DNA of 64,000 nucleotides from Methylobacterium sp. Leaf91 (GTDB taxonomy: Bacteria; Pseudomonadota; Alphaproteobacteria; Rhizobiales; Beijerinckiaceae). Positions 53,937 through 63,470 of the stretch are shown in pieces (positions within the stretch are counted from its first letter, which is position 1; each line of letters opens with the position of its first letter). The stretch spans positions 547,323 through 611,322 of the forward strand of contig NZ_LMMP01000001.1 in the NCBI RefSeq assembly GCF_001422815.1, read 5' to 3'. The translations under genes were made by a program, and so were the position numbers. Under the pieces are notes generated by a model. It did not search any database and had not been told where the DNA came from. It saw only the letters and a list, made by a program, of their open reading frames with translations.

Positions 53937-54437
53937 ATGACCTCCTTCCGCCTTGGCCTCGTCGTCCTCCTGACCACCCTCGTCCTCGATCAGGCTTCCA
54001 AGCTCTGGCTCTATTTCGGCACCGACCTGGTGCTGACGCAGCCCTGGCACCTGACCGCCTTCGTGGATTTCGTGGTCGTGTGGAATCGCGGGATTTCCTA
54101 CGGCCTGTTCCAGCAGGATGGCGGCCTAGGTCGCTGGATCCTGGTGGCAGTCTCCGTGGCGGCCTCGATCGGGATGATCGCCTGGATGCGCCGTGCCTCG
54201 TCGGCACTCCTGGCCGCCGCCCTCGGCCTCATCGCGGGCGGGGCGATCGGCAACGCCATCGACCGTGCGGCCTACGGCGCGGTGTTCGACTTCGTCCATC
54301 TCCATGCAGGAGCATGGTCCTGGTACGTCTTCAACATCGCCGATGCGGCCATCGTCGCCGGTGTAGTCGGCCTCCTCATCGACAGCCTGATCCCGGTCCG
54401 GCGCCCTCGCGACGGGGCCTCGCCCGGCGAGGCCTGA
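53937..54437 (+). CDS. lspA: Lipoprotein signal peptidase
   Basis: The product (166 residues from ATG 53937) is LspA, which cleaves prolipoproteins (such as MltA and LptE here) in the inner membrane. Four transmembrane segments and the two catalytic aspartates are seen, in [18 protein letters not shown] and [21 protein letters not shown] is the second conserved region. GTG 53931 is an alternative start. It follows ileS by 163 bases and precedes the BamF-like gene. Confidence 0.95.
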   Translation: MTSFRLGLVVLLTTLVLDQASKLWLYFGTDLVLTQPWHLTAFVDFVVVWNRGISYGLFQQDGGLGRWILVAVSVAASIGMIAWMRRASSALLAAALGLIAGGAIGNAIDRAAYGAVFDFVHLHAGAWSWYVFNIADAAIVAGVVGLLIDSLIPVRRPRDGASPGEA

Positions 54438-54646
54438 AGATTCGCGTGGCTGTGTTCCGTAAACCACAATACGGATCCTTATCTCCGTGAGGCTGGTGCG
54501 CTGCGGTCAAGGCGCCATACGATCGCCTGAAACCGCCGTCAGGCCACGAGGGCAGGATCGGCATCGACCAACGAACGCCGGTGCCTTCCGGGCAGGCACG
54601 CATTCGAGCTGGCGCAATCTGCGAGCCAGCGTAATTTGGGGGCAGC

Positions 54647-55276
54647 ATGATCGGGCATCGTGGGTTCATCCTGGGCCTTACCGGACTCCTCGCCGCGAGT
54701 GGCGCGCAGGCGCAGCAGGGCGTGTTCATGCGCGACACCCTGAGCAGCATGGGCCTGATCGAGGCCGATAAGCCGGCCATCACCTACCGTGAGCGGGCGC
54801 CCCTGGTGATGCCGCCCAAGCTCGACGGCAAGGCGCTGCCGCCGCCGCGCGCCGCCAGCGCCACGCCGCAATGGCCCAAGGATCCCGAGATCGTCCAACG
54901 CGAGCGCGAACTCGCCGACGCGAGGAAGCCGATCTCCCGCGGGGCACAGGGGCGGATGGACGACAACAACATGACGCTCTCGCTCGACGAGATGCGGGGT
55001 GGTCGCCGTGCCGACGCGAGCGTGCGTACCGAGCCGGGTCGTCCCGAAAGCGACGGTGCTTCGTCTTCGATCTGGAGCCCCTTCGACATTTTCGGCAAGC
55101 GCGAGGAGAAGGCCGAGCCGATTCTCGTCGAGCCCGATCGCGATACGCTGACCGATCCGCCGAACGGATACCGCAAGGCTCCGAAGGCGGTCGCCCGGAA
55201 CAACAGCGACCCGATCAACAATCCCTCGCGCGAGCGTGAAGAAGCCGATCCGGGTGCCTACATCCGGGGGCGTTAG
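54647..55276 (+). CDS. BamF/DUF3035-like secreted protein
   Basis: The 209-residue protein has a signal peptide (FILGLTGLLAASGAQAQ), then a probable DUF3035 signature: ITYRERAPLVMPPKLDG...LPPPR, matching the family pattern R-A-P-L-x-x-P-P. The rest is polar and low complexity. DUF3035 includes alphaproteobacterial BamF, a beta-barrel-assembly partner, and is typically encoded between lspA and an M16 peptidase gene, as here. There is no lipobox cysteine, unlike a lipoprotein BamF, so it may be periplasmic. Confidence 0.65.
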   Translation: MIGHRGFILGLTGLLAASGAQAQQGVFMRDTLSSMGLIEADKPAITYRERAPLVMPPKLDGKALPPPRAASATPQWPKDPEIVQRERELADARKPISRGAQGRMDDNNMTLSLDEMRGGRRADASVRTEPGRPESDGASSSIWSPFDIFGKREEKAEPILVEPDRDTLTDPPNGYRKAPKAVARNNSDPINNPSREREEADPGAYIRGR

Positions 55277-55460
55277 GCGCGTTCGAATCTCGGACCTGCC
55301 TGGTCCGGCTCTTCGAGAGGGCGAGGCTAACGCCCGGCCGGTGTCGGTACGGGATTTGCCCTGACTTCGTTCCTCGGGCTCACGGCATCCGAGGAGTGCG
55401 CAAGAGGCATTGCGCTCATGACGGGCGGTCACGTGTGGCCGACGTATCAAGGAAAAGACG

Positions 55461-56846
55461 ATGCATCTGCTGCGGAAGGATACGCCCGGGTTCTCGCTCA
55501 ACCGCCGCTACGGCCATGCGGGCCGGGCCGAGGCCGCGCCCTTCGGCCGGTCCGAGGCAGGTGGTCCCGAAGTCTCCGCCTTCGCCCTCGATAACGGCCT
55601 CGACGTCGTGGTGGTGCCCGATCACCGCGCCCCGGTGGTGACCCACATGGTGTGGTACCGCAACGGTTCTGCCGATGATCCGATCGGGCAGTCCGGCATC
55701 GCGCATTTCCTCGAACACCTCATGTTCAAGGGCACCGAGAAGCACCCGGTCGGCGCGTTCTCGCAGGCCGTCTCCGGCCTCGGCGGGCAGGAGAACGCCT
55801 TCACCTCCTACGATTACACCGCCTATTTCCAGCGCGTCGCCCGCGACCATCTCAAGACCATGATGGAGTTCGAGGCCGACCGCATGACCGGTCTCGTCCT
55901 CGAAGATTCCGTCGTGGCGCCCGAGCGCGACGTGGTGCTGGAAGAGCGCCGCATGCGGGTCGAGACCGATCCGTCGGCGCAGCTCTCGGAGGCCATGGCT
56001 GCCTCGCTGTTCGTGCATCACCCCTACGGCACGCCGATCATCGGCTGGATGCACGAGATCGAGGATCTCAACCGCACCCACGCTTTGGATTACTACAACC
56101 GCTTCTACACCCCCGAGAACGCGATCCTCGTCGTCGCCGGCGACGTGACGCCCGATGAGGTCCGCCGCCTTGCCGACGATACCTACGGCCTCGTGACGCC
56201 GCGCGGATCGCGACCGGTTCGGGTCCGCGCCAAGGAGCCGGAGCCCCGCGCCCTGCGCCGCCTCAGCGTCGCCGATCCGAAGGTGGAGCAGCCCACCCTG
56301 CAGCGCCTCTACCTCACCCCGTCCTGCATGACCGCCCGCGACGGCGAGTGCCATGCCCTGGAACTCCTGGCCGAGGTGATGGGCGGCGGCTCGACCTCGT
56401 TCCTCTACCGCAAGCTGGTGATGGAACTCGGCGTCGCCGTGAATGCCGGTGCCTGGTACATGGGCTCGGCCATCGATGACACCCGCTTCTCGGTCTACGC
56501 CATCCCGGCCGAGGGCGTCAGCCTGGAGCGGCTGGAGGAGGAGGTCGACCGCGTCCTGCGCCGTGTTCCCTCCGAAGCCCTGGGCCCGGAGGCGATCGAG
56601 CGGGCCAAGACCCGGCTCGTGGCCGAGACAGTCTATTCTTCCGACAGCCAATCCTCGCTGGCCCGAATCTACGGCTCGGCCCTCGCGATCGGCGAGAGCA
56701 TCGAGGAGGTCCGTCGCTGGCCCTCGGATATCGAGGGGGTCACGCAGGCCCGGCTCGCCGCCGTCGCAGAGCGCTACCTAATCCCCGCCCGCTCCGTGAC
56801 CGGATACCTGACGAAGACGCGCGATCCCGACGCGGCCGCTGCGTGA
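55461..56846 (+). CDS. M16 zinc metallopeptidase (active subunit)
   Basis: The 461-residue protein has the inverted zinc motif H82-F-L-E85-H86 in IAHFLEHLMFKGTEKHP with the third-ligand region further on (EERRMRVETDPSAQLSE). The domain pair layout is that of a pitrilysin-type subunit. No signal peptide is visible. It probably pairs with the next gene, whose protein lacks the motif, like other bacterial two-subunit M16 systems. The ribosome site is AAGGAAAA. It lies downstream of the BamF-like gene. Confidence 0.94.
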   Translation: MHLLRKDTPGFSLNRRYGHAGRAEAAPFGRSEAGGPEVSAFALDNGLDVVVVPDHRAPVVTHMVWYRNGSADDPIGQSGIAHFLEHLMFKGTEKHPVGAFSQAVSGLGGQENAFTSYDYTAYFQRVARDHLKTMMEFEADRMTGLVLEDSVVAPERDVVLEERRMRVETDPSAQLSEAMAASLFVHHPYGTPIIGWMHEIEDLNRTHALDYYNRFYTPENAILVVAGDVTPDEVRRLADDTYGLVTPRGSRPVRVRAKEPEPRALRRLSVADPKVEQPTLQRLYLTPSCMTARDGECHALELLAEVMGGGSTSFLYRKLVMELGVAVNAGAWYMGSAIDDTRFSVYAIPAEGVSLERLEEEVDRVLRRVPSEALGPEAIERAKTRLVAETVYSSDSQSSLARIYGSALAIGESIEEVRRWPSDIEGVTQARLAAVAERYLIPARSVTGYLTKTRDPDAAAA

Positions 56847-56909
56847 GGCGAGCCCTCGCGCGATCCCGCTGATGCCGGCCCGGGCGCCCAGAAAAAGAAT
56901 GAGGTTCTC

Positions 56910-58211
56910 ATGAACTCGGTCGAAGCCAATCTGGTCGATACCACCGCCCGCGGCGCGGACGCTCCCACGGTGGCGCTTCCGGTGGCCGCCGCCGCCGGGA
57001 TCGAAGCCTGGCACGTGGAATCGCCCGTGGTGCCGATGATTGCCCTGGCATTCACCTTTGAGGGCGGTGCCGCGCAGGATCCCGAGGGCAAGGGCGGCGT
57101 CGCTCAGATGCTGGCACGCCTCCTCGACGAGGGCGCAGGCGATCTGTCCTCCGACGCCTTCCAGGAGCGGCTGGCCGCGCGGGCCATCGAATTGTCGTTC
57201 CATGCCGGCGCCGATGCGGTGGGCGGCTCCCTGAAGATGCTGGTCAAGCACGCCGACGAGGCCATCGATCTCCTGGCCCTCGCGCTGGCCAAGCCGCGCT
57301 TCGATGCTGACGCCATCGAGCGGGTCCGTGCCCAGACCCTCGCCGGCCTGCGCTACCAGCAGAACGATCCGGGCGTGATGGCCTCACGCCGTTTCTTCGC
57401 CGAGGCCTATGTCGGCCATCCTTATGCCCGGCCGTCCTCCGGCACCCCGGAGAGCATCGCGGCCATCACCCGTGACGACCTCGTGGCGATGCATCGGCAA
57501 CTCATCGGCCGCGGTGGACTCAAGGTGGCCGCCGTCGGCGCCATCGATTCCGACCGTCTGGCCGATGCCCTCAACCGCGCTTTCGGTGTCCTCGACGAGG
57601 CCGGACCGTTGAATGCCGTGCTGCAGACGCAGGTCGGCCAGCTCGGTCGCCGCGTCGTCGTCGATATCGACGTGCCGCAATCGGTCCTGCGCTTCGGCAT
57701 GGGCGGCGTGCCGTGGAAGGACCCGGATTTCATCCCCGCCTATGTGCTCAACCATATTCTGGGCGGCGGCTCTTTCACTTCACGCCTGTTCCAGGAAGTG
57801 CGCGAGAAGCGGGGGCTGGCCTATTCCGTGGGCACCTCCCTCGTCAGCCACCGCGCCAGCGCCATGACCTGGGGCTACACGGCCACCAAGAACGAGCGCG
57901 TCGGTGAAGCGCTGTCGGTGATCGGCGACGAGATCGGCCGGCTCATCAGCGACGGTCCGTCCGACGAAGAGCTACAGAAGGCCAAGGATTATCTCACCGG
58001 CTCCTATGCGCTCGGCTTCGACACCTCGACCAAGATCGCGCATCAGCTCGTGCAGATCTCCTTCGAAGGGCTGGGGATGGATTACTTCGCCCGCCGCAAC
58101 GAAATGGTGACGAACGTAACCCAGGCGGATATCCGCCGCGCCGGCGCTCGCACCTTCGCCGACGGCAGGATGCTCGTTGTGGCGGCGGGGCGGCCCACCG
58201 ATTTCCTGTAG
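56910..58211 (+). CDS. M16 peptidase-like protein, non-catalytic subunit
   Basis: The 433-residue protein follows the M16 fold (VPMIALAFTFEGGAAQDPEGKGGVAQMLARLLDEGAG) but has no HxxEH: the place of the motif reads Q-M-L-A-R. The C-terminal domain keeps the R/Y-type substrate contacts (GGGSFTSRLFQEVREKRGLAYSVG). It should be the inactive partner that completes the clam-shell of the gene before it, 63 bases upstream. It has a GAGG ribosome site. Confidence 0.93.
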   Translation: MNSVEANLVDTTARGADAPTVALPVAAAAGIEAWHVESPVVPMIALAFTFEGGAAQDPEGKGGVAQMLARLLDEGAGDLSSDAFQERLAARAIELSFHAGADAVGGSLKMLVKHADEAIDLLALALAKPRFDADAIERVRAQTLAGLRYQQNDPGVMASRRFFAEAYVGHPYARPSSGTPESIAAITRDDLVAMHRQLIGRGGLKVAAVGAIDSDRLADALNRAFGVLDEAGPLNAVLQTQVGQLGRRVVVDIDVPQSVLRFGMGGVPWKDPDFIPAYVLNHILGGGSFTSRLFQEVREKRGLAYSVGTSLVSHRASAMTWGYTATKNERVGEALSVIGDEIGRLISDGPSDEELQKAKDYLTGSYALGFDTSTKIAHQLVQISFEGLGMDYFARRNEMVTNVTQADIRRAGARTFADGRMLVVAAGRPTDFL

Positions 58212-58406
58212 GATTCGCATGCTTCGCGGCGTGTCGGCCGAGCTCCGGATCGGATGCCTTTCGCGCCCCACGCATCGGGGGACGTCACCGTCCTGCCAAG
58301 TCTACCTGATTCTGCCCGCCGTCGCGTCGGCACGACCGTTGCCAGGACCGATCACGTCCTGCATTCAGGACGGGTGATGGCCTTCGGGGCTTCGGGGAGA
58401 GTAGGG

Positions 58407-59003
58407 ATGACGCGTTTCGTTCGAATTCTGCCGGGTCTGGCATTCGGCATCATGGCCGGTCCCGCCCTGGCGCATACCGGGCAGGGCGATGCGTCGGGGC
58501 TCGCCCATGGCTTCCTCCATCCGCTCACCGGCCTCGACCATATGCTCGCCATGGTGGCGGTGGGCCTCGTCGCCGCGCAGGTCGGCGGCCGCGCGATCCT
58601 TCTCGTCCCGCTGTCGTTCATCGGCATGATGGTGGTGGGCGGCGCGCTCGGTGCGTCCGGCGTGGTGCTTCCGCATGTGGAGACCGCCATCGCCCTGTCC
58701 GTCGCCGTGCTCGGTGCCGCCGTCGCCCTGCGCCTGACGATGCCGGTCGCGGCCGCCATGGCGCTCGTGGGCGTCTTCGCGGTGTTCCACGGCCATGCCC
58801 ACGGTGCCGAGATGCCGGAGGCGGCCTCGGGCCTTGCCTACGGCGCCGGCTTCGTCGCTGCCACCGCCCTGCTCCACGCCGTGGGTCTCGGTCTCGGCCT
58901 CGGCATGGGCCGCCTCGGTGAGCAGAATGGCCGTCCGGCGCTACGTGTCGCCGGCGCAGCCTTCGCGGCCGCCGGTCTCGGCCTCCTGGCCGGCGCTTTC
59001 TGA
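58407..59003 (+). CDS. HupE/UreJ-family membrane protein
   Basis: The 198-residue protein has a signal-like N-terminus (ILPGLAFGIMAGPALAHTG) and about six membrane segments with the family signature HPLTGLDHMLAMVAVG and a histidine-rich FHGHAHGAEMPEA loop. HupE/UreJ proteins move nickel (or cobalt) for hydrogenase or urease; neither enzyme is encoded in this window, so the cargo is unknown. ATG 58407 has a GGAG site eight bases upstream. It is convergent with azoR. Confidence 0.92.
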   Translation: MTRFVRILPGLAFGIMAGPALAHTGQGDASGLAHGFLHPLTGLDHMLAMVAVGLVAAQVGGRAILLVPLSFIGMMVVGGALGASGVVLPHVETAIALSVAVLGAAVALRLTMPVAAAMALVGVFAVFHGHAHGAEMPEAASGLAYGAGFVAATALLHAVGLGLGLGMGRLGEQNGRPALRVAGAAFAAAGLGLLAGAF

Positions 59004-59013
59004 AAGCGTAGCC

Positions 59014-59637
59014 CTACAGCCTTCGCGCCAGGGCTTCGGCTTTGGCGCGGGCCTCGTCACGGGATTGCCGGTCGAGATCGGCTCCCATCAATCCCTTCTC
59101 GACGGCGATCTGGTGGACGTCGGTGATGCCGACCATGCGCAGCCAAGTAGCCATGTAGGTCGATTGATGGTCGTAGATCTCGGCCGGGAAATCCGCGCCG
59201 ATGGCGACGCCGCGCGCATTGATGACGACGGCCGTGGCATCGAGCATCCCGTTCTGGCCGCGCTCGTCGAAGGTGAAGAGAAGGTCTTTCTGGGAGACCA
59301 GATCAAACAAGTGCTTGAGCTTGTAGGGGATGGTGTAGTTCCACATCGGCACCGCGAACAGGATCAGGTCCGCCGCGCGAAACCTGTCCGCAAGGGCGCG
59401 GATCGCCACCCAGGCCTCCTCCTGTGCGGGGCTCAAGGTTTCGCCCGCCAGGGCCGCGTACTTGCCCGCCAGCGCTTCCCCGTCGAAGTCCGGAAGCGCC
59501 GTGTTCCAGACATCGAGCATGTCCACTTTGCCCTCCGGATGCGTCGCACGCCAGGCATCGAGGAAGGCGCGGGCGACCTCGATCGACGCCGAGCGTTCCT
59601 TGCGCGGTGACGCTTCGACGTAGAGCAGGTGGGGCAT
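59014..59637 (-). CDS. azoR: FMN-dependent NADH:quinone/azo reductase
   Basis: The 207-residue flavodoxin-like AzoR shows YVEASPRKERSASIEVARAFLDAW, the FMN-binding VPMWNYTIPYKLKHLFDLV and GVAIG segments. It reduces quinones (and azo dyes) by two electrons, avoiding semiquinone radicals. It is divergent from an MhqO-like dioxygenase, so both probably belong to one quinone/aromatic electrophile response. Confidence 0.93.
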   Translation of the reverse strand: MPHLLYVEASPRKERSASIEVARAFLDAWRATHPEGKVDMLDVWNTALPDFDGEALAGKYAALAGETLSPAQEEAWVAIRALADRFRAADLILFAVPMWNYTIPYKLKHLFDLVSQKDLLFTFDERGQNGMLDATAVVINARGVAIGADFPAEIYDHQSTYMATWLRMVGITDVHQIAVEKGLMGADLDRQSRDEARAKAEALARRL

Positions 59638-59790
59638 GCGGAAACTCCGATGGTCGGTGAGCGAGGGATCTATCGCGCATTCCGCCCCGGCCTAGGGGCA
59701 CGCTCCCTTCGCGGATGGTACGCAGGGGCATCGCATTCCGGCGTCGGATGACCCATGTCAGCTTTCCCTCGTCATTCGAAGGACAGGCTG

Positions 59791-60726
59791 ATGCACCTCA
59801 CCGGACTTCATCACCTCACCGCCATCACCGCGCGGGCCGCCGACAATGCGGCCTTCTACACGCGGAGCCTCGGGCTGAGGCTCGTGAAGAAGACGGTGAA
59901 TCAGGACGATGTCTCGGCCTACCACCTGTTCTACGCCGACGGCGTCGCCGCACCCGGCACCGACATGACCTTCTTCGACTGGCCGGCGCCACCCGAGCGC
60001 CGGGGCACCGACAGCATCGTCCGGACGGCGTTCCGCGTCTCGGGGGAGGGCACGATCGCCTGGTGGCGCGAGCATCTCGCGCGAGACGGCGTGATCCACG
60101 AGGAGCCCGTCCTGCGCGACGGTCGCCTCACCCTGGATTTCGAGGATCGGGAAGGCCAGCGCCTGATGCTGGTGGATGACGGTGGCGCGGGAGATGCCCA
60201 TCCCTGGCCCGCCAGCCCGGTGCCGGTGGAGCGGCAGATCCGTGGTCTGGGGCCGATCCGCCTCAGCCTTGCGCGGATCGAGGCGACCGAGGCGGTTCTG
60301 GCCGACGTGCTGGGGATGAGCCAATCCCGCACCTATGAATTACCGGAAGGCGAAGTCCGCGTCTGGCAGATGGGGGACGGTGGCGCCGGTGCGGAGCTTC
60401 ACCTCATCGCCCAACCCGGCCTGCCGCCCGCGCGCCAGGGAGCGGGGGCGGTCCACCACGTCGCCTTCCGCGTCCCCGATGCGGACTACGCAGGTTGGGC
60501 CGACAGGCTGAAACAGCGCCGCATGCCTTCCAGCGGCCCGGTAGACCGCTACTATTTCAAAAGCCTGTACTTCCGCGAGCCCAACGGCATCCTGTTCGAG
60601 ATCGCCACCGACGGTCCGGGCTTCACCGCCGACGAGCCGCTGGAGACCCTGGGCGAGCGCCTGTCCTTGCCGCCCTTCCTCGAAGGACGCCGCGCTGAGA
60701 TCGAAGCCGGGCTGAAGCCTCTCTGA
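59791..60726 (+). CDS. Ring-cleaving dioxygenase of the VOC superfamily (MhqO-like)
   Basis: The 311-residue protein has two VOC beta-alpha modules: [36 protein letters not shown] at the start and [22 protein letters not shown] in the second half, ending in [26 protein letters not shown]. Metal-binding His and Glu fall at the expected positions. Relatives in Bacillus (MhqO) open hydroquinone rings. The start ATG has an AAGGACAGG site. It is divergent from azoR. Confidence 0.88.
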   Translation: MHLTGLHHLTAITARAADNAAFYTRSLGLRLVKKTVNQDDVSAYHLFYADGVAAPGTDMTFFDWPAPPERRGTDSIVRTAFRVSGEGTIAWWREHLARDGVIHEEPVLRDGRLTLDFEDREGQRLMLVDDGGAGDAHPWPASPVPVERQIRGLGPIRLSLARIEATEAVLADVLGMSQSRTYELPEGEVRVWQMGDGGAGAELHLIAQPGLPPARQGAGAVHHVAFRVPDADYAGWADRLKQRRMPSSGPVDRYYFKSLYFREPNGILFEIATDGPGFTADEPLETLGERLSLPPFLEGRRAEIEAGLKPL

Positions 60727-61424
60727 CCGCAAGACGACTACCCCGAGCAGGTTCGGCATGAGACGAGCCCCGGCGCGGACCGGTTTCGGCTAGCAGGTTC
60801 AGCAAAAGTGGTCATCGGTTCTGCGTCCTCGAACCGGTGACCGTTCAGAAGCCAGAGCGAGGTGAAGCTTTGGCTGGCCAATGCGAACTACTTACGTCAG
60901 ACGACGAAACCGGGAACGGGCGTCGATTGCCCGCGCCGCCGTCATTTTTCGCCCGAACCAAGTCACCAGCACTCACTTTGTCAGCGTGATTCTGTTCGAG
61001 GGAAGCAACCAATGGAAGGCTCTGTGCGTCCGCTCCATCAGATCGACAAGCATCCGCAACGCTCAGCGATGATTACCAAACCTCCCAAATCAACTCCATC
61101 AAGCTGATCGGTCCAGCTCTGTCGGCGATCCTGGCAGGTTACCGACGGCTATATCACACCGGTGAGCACAATCCCCCTTTTCCCGGAAGGACCGTGTCTC
61201 GAGTCGGGGGTAGGATCCCGGCGAAAAGAGCATCGAGCTATCGTTTTAGTCTAATTTATCTGAGTAATTCTATCAAAAACAGTACTCGCCTGAAAAGGAG
61301 ATCGAATTAAGAAATATTTAGCCCGTATTGGCGATAACGCACACCGGAGGCGAAACCTCCCGTCGGCAAGAGCAGTGAAAAGGCCTCCGACATTCTCCCA
61401 TCCCATCGGAACTCAGGCTGAACG
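60727..61424. other. Long gene-free spacer before the chemoreceptor gene
   Basis: This is the longest gene-free stretch (698 bases). The first part (60727-61200) is of mixed composition; short open frames in it lack ribosome sites and coding character. Bases 61230-61320 are AT-rich for this genome and probably contain the promoter. The last 85 bases form the structured leader described separately. A degraded gene or element in the first part is possible but I could not recognise one. Confidence 0.5.
61341..61391 (+). promoter_or_regulatory. Structured leader with alternative pairings upstream of the MCP gene
   Basis: GGAGG (61346-61350) can pair with the near CCTCC (61356-61360) around a CGAAA loop, or, extended as CGGAGGC (61345-61351), with the distant GCCTCCG (61383-61389). 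The near hairpin also leaves GTCGG (61362-61366) free to pair with CCGAC (61387-61391). The two folds exclude each other, the layout of a riboswitch or attenuator. The elements ACGCACA, GAAA loop and CGGCAAGAGC faintly recall the c-di-GMP-I (GEMM) aptamer but do not fit it well. Confidence 0.45.
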
Positions 61425-63110
61425 ATGTTCAAGTTGTCGATCGCGAAGAAATTGGGGTTTTTCTCAGGCCTTGGCATTCTAATGGCGGTCGGATTGGTCG
61501 CTAATCAGTGGATGGGAAACCAGCGGATCACGAGCTCTATCGAAGCCGTCGGCCGAGAGCAGACGATCCTCGACGGCATCAAGAACGCGCAGCTCGGCCT
61601 GTCCCAGATTCAGGTCGCCTTCCGCGACGCGCGCCTGTCCGAAACGGAAGAGGCCTACAAGGAGGCCGTCGGCCGTATCAGGACGAGCTTCGATTCAGCC
61701 CATGAAGGCCTCAAGGCACCGATCCGTATCGCCCTGAAGCCCGACGTCCTCAAGGACATCGATGCTGGGCTGGCGCAGTTCACGGAACTCGCCCTCAAGT
61801 CGGCAGCCACCATTACGTACGACCAGGGTCGCAAGAGGATCGACGAGGCGGCCCTGGCGTCGACGGGGGAACAGCGGAATGGCGCCCGCAGGAAGGCCAT
61901 TGTCGCCATTGAGCAATCGCTGTCCAATGCCCAGCGCTTTACGGACGAGGCGCGGCTGTCGTCCACCGGTGCCGTAGAAACCGCCACCCTTCTGGGCCTC
62001 GTGATCGGTGGTGTAGCGATCCTCCTCCAGGCCGGCTCGGCCCTCTTCTCGATGATCGCGGTCGCCCGGCCGATACGCGGAATGACGGACGCGATGAACC
62101 GGCTGGCAGCAGGCGATGTCGAGGTTGCGATCCCGGACCGGACGCGCACGGACGAGCTCGGCGCCATGGCGTCGGCGGTGCAGGTGTTCAAGGACGGCAT
62201 GATCCGCAACCGCGCTCTCGAGGTCGAAACCGAGCACCTGCGCGGCGTCGCGGAGGCGGAGCGCAAGGCCGGCATGCATGCCCTGGCCGACGAGTTCGAG
62301 GCGGCGGTCGGCGGGATCGTGAGCATGGTGTCCGCTGCGGCTACCGAAATGCAGGCTACCGCCTCGCAGCTGACGGCCTCCGCCGAGGAGACGTCGGCCC
62401 AGTCCAGCGCGGTTCTGTCGGCCGCCGAGGAAGCCTCGGCCAATGTCACCGCCGTGGCCGGTTCGGCCGAGCAGCTCGGCGCCTCGGTGGCGGAGATCGG
62501 CCGTCAGGTCGCACGTTCGGCGGACATGACCGCCGCCGCCGTCCGTGAGGCGGAGCAGACCGCACTGGCGGTGTCGGAACTTCGCGAGGTCGCCGCCAGC
62601 ATCGGCGATGTCGTGAACCTCATCTCCAACCTCGCCGGCCAGACCAATCTCCTCGCCCTCAACGCGACGATCGAAGCTGCGCGGGCCGGAGAAGCGGGCC
62701 GGGGCTTCGCGGTGGTGGCCTCCGAGGTGAAGGAGCTCGCCAACCAGACCGCCAAGGCGACGACGGAAATCTCCGCGAAGATCGGGGCGATCCAATCCTC
62801 TACCCGCCAGGCGGCCAGCGCCATCGACGGGATCTCCTCGACGATCCACGGGATCGACGAGACGGCCGCCGCCATCTCCGCATCGGTCGCGCAGCAGGAT
62901 TCCGCGACTCGGGAGATCGCGGGCTCGGTGGCGCAAGCTTCGATCGGCACCGGCGAGGTCAGCGCCAACATCACCGGCGTTGCCCGTGCGGCGCAGGAGA
63001 CCGGCGCCGGCGCCGGCCAGGTGTTCACCGCCTCGTCGGAACTCGCACGACAGGCGGAGCGGCTGAGCGCGGAAGTGCAGAAGTTCCTGCATACGGTGCG
63101 CGCTGCCTGA
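61425..63110 (+). CDS. Methyl-accepting chemotaxis protein
   Basis: The 561-residue receptor has a first membrane helix (about residues 10-28), a helical periplasmic domain of about 155 residues, a second membrane helix (about 186-210), a HAMP domain ([38 protein letters not shown] in outline) and an MCP signalling domain with the hairpin tip [28 protein letters not shown]. It relays a stimulus to CheA/CheW. No CheR/CheB-binding pentapeptide is present at the C-terminus (LHTVRAA). No che genes are adjacent. Confidence 0.95.
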   Translation: MFKLSIAKKLGFFSGLGILMAVGLVANQWMGNQRITSSIEAVGREQTILDGIKNAQLGLSQIQVAFRDARLSETEEAYKEAVGRIRTSFDSAHEGLKAPIRIALKPDVLKDIDAGLAQFTELALKSAATITYDQGRKRIDEAALASTGEQRNGARRKAIVAIEQSLSNAQRFTDEARLSSTGAVETATLLGLVIGGVAILLQAGSALFSMIAVARPIRGMTDAMNRLAAGDVEVAIPDRTRTDELGAMASAVQVFKDGMIRNRALEVETEHLRGVAEAERKAGMHALADEFEAAVGGIVSMVSAAATEMQATASQLTASAEETSAQSSAVLSAAEEASANVTAVAGSAEQLGASVAEIGRQVARSADMTAAAVREAEQTALAVSELREVAASIGDVVNLISNLAGQTNLLALNATIEAARAGEAGRGFAVVASEVKELANQTAKATTEISAKIGAIQSSTRQAASAIDGISSTIHGIDETAAAISASVAQQDSATREIAGSVAQASIGTGEVSANITGVARAAQETGAGAGQVFTASSELARQAERLSAEVQKFLHTVRAA

Positions 63111-63151
63111 ACCGAGGGCCGATAGCACTTCTCCGGTCGAGGACTATCAGC

Positions 63152-63180
63152 GCCGCCCGCCTCTCGATGAGGCGGGCGGC
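63152..63180 (+). terminator. Terminator-like hairpin after the MCP gene
   Basis: GCCGCCCGCCTC (63152-63163) and GAGGCGGGCGGC (63169-63180) form a perfect 12-bp stem with a 5-base loop, 42 bases past the MCP stop. There is no T-run. Confidence 0.65.
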
Positions 63181-63470
63181 ATGCGTCGCGATGCAGCCCG
63201 CCGCCTTGGGCGGACACTCTCCCTCCCTCCCGGGGAGGACACGGGAGCCCCGCGAACGCCCTTCCCACCCGCGTTCCCGCAAGATCCTGAGAAGGAATTG
63301 GGACGAGGTCGCATCGCCCGAGGCATCGCCGCCCTCAAGTAAGAGCAATTCCAGACAGTTGGCGGTTTCGCTGCCTGCGCGCCTGCTATGCCTTGACGGG
63401 CGTGCCGCAGGTGCGAGAAGACCCGGCTGAAGGCCGAGATTCGCAAGCGAAGTTTGAGACGGACCCGTCG
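63181..63470. other. Spacer before the ferredoxin reductase gene
   Basis: This 290-base spacer holds a second small GC hairpin (CCTCC-CGG-GGAGG near 63226-63238) and otherwise no coding frame, RNA gene or clear promoter. Confidence 0.4.

Noticed and set aside
55280..55315. tRNA-like T-loop (TTCGAATC)
   Set aside because: The flanking bases cannot form the five-pair T stem and no acceptor or anticodon arm is present.
34919..57020. Other CACGTG hexamers (about 34920, 47257, 55430, 57010) as parS sites
   Set aside because: Their flanks do not match the TGTTT/AAACA arms; they are ordinary coding or spacer sequence.
61331..61391. Standard c-di-GMP-I riboswitch
   Set aside because: The GAAA loop and a GCAA-like element are suggestive, but the GGCAAACC segment and the P3 arm are missing, so I report only a candidate structured leader.
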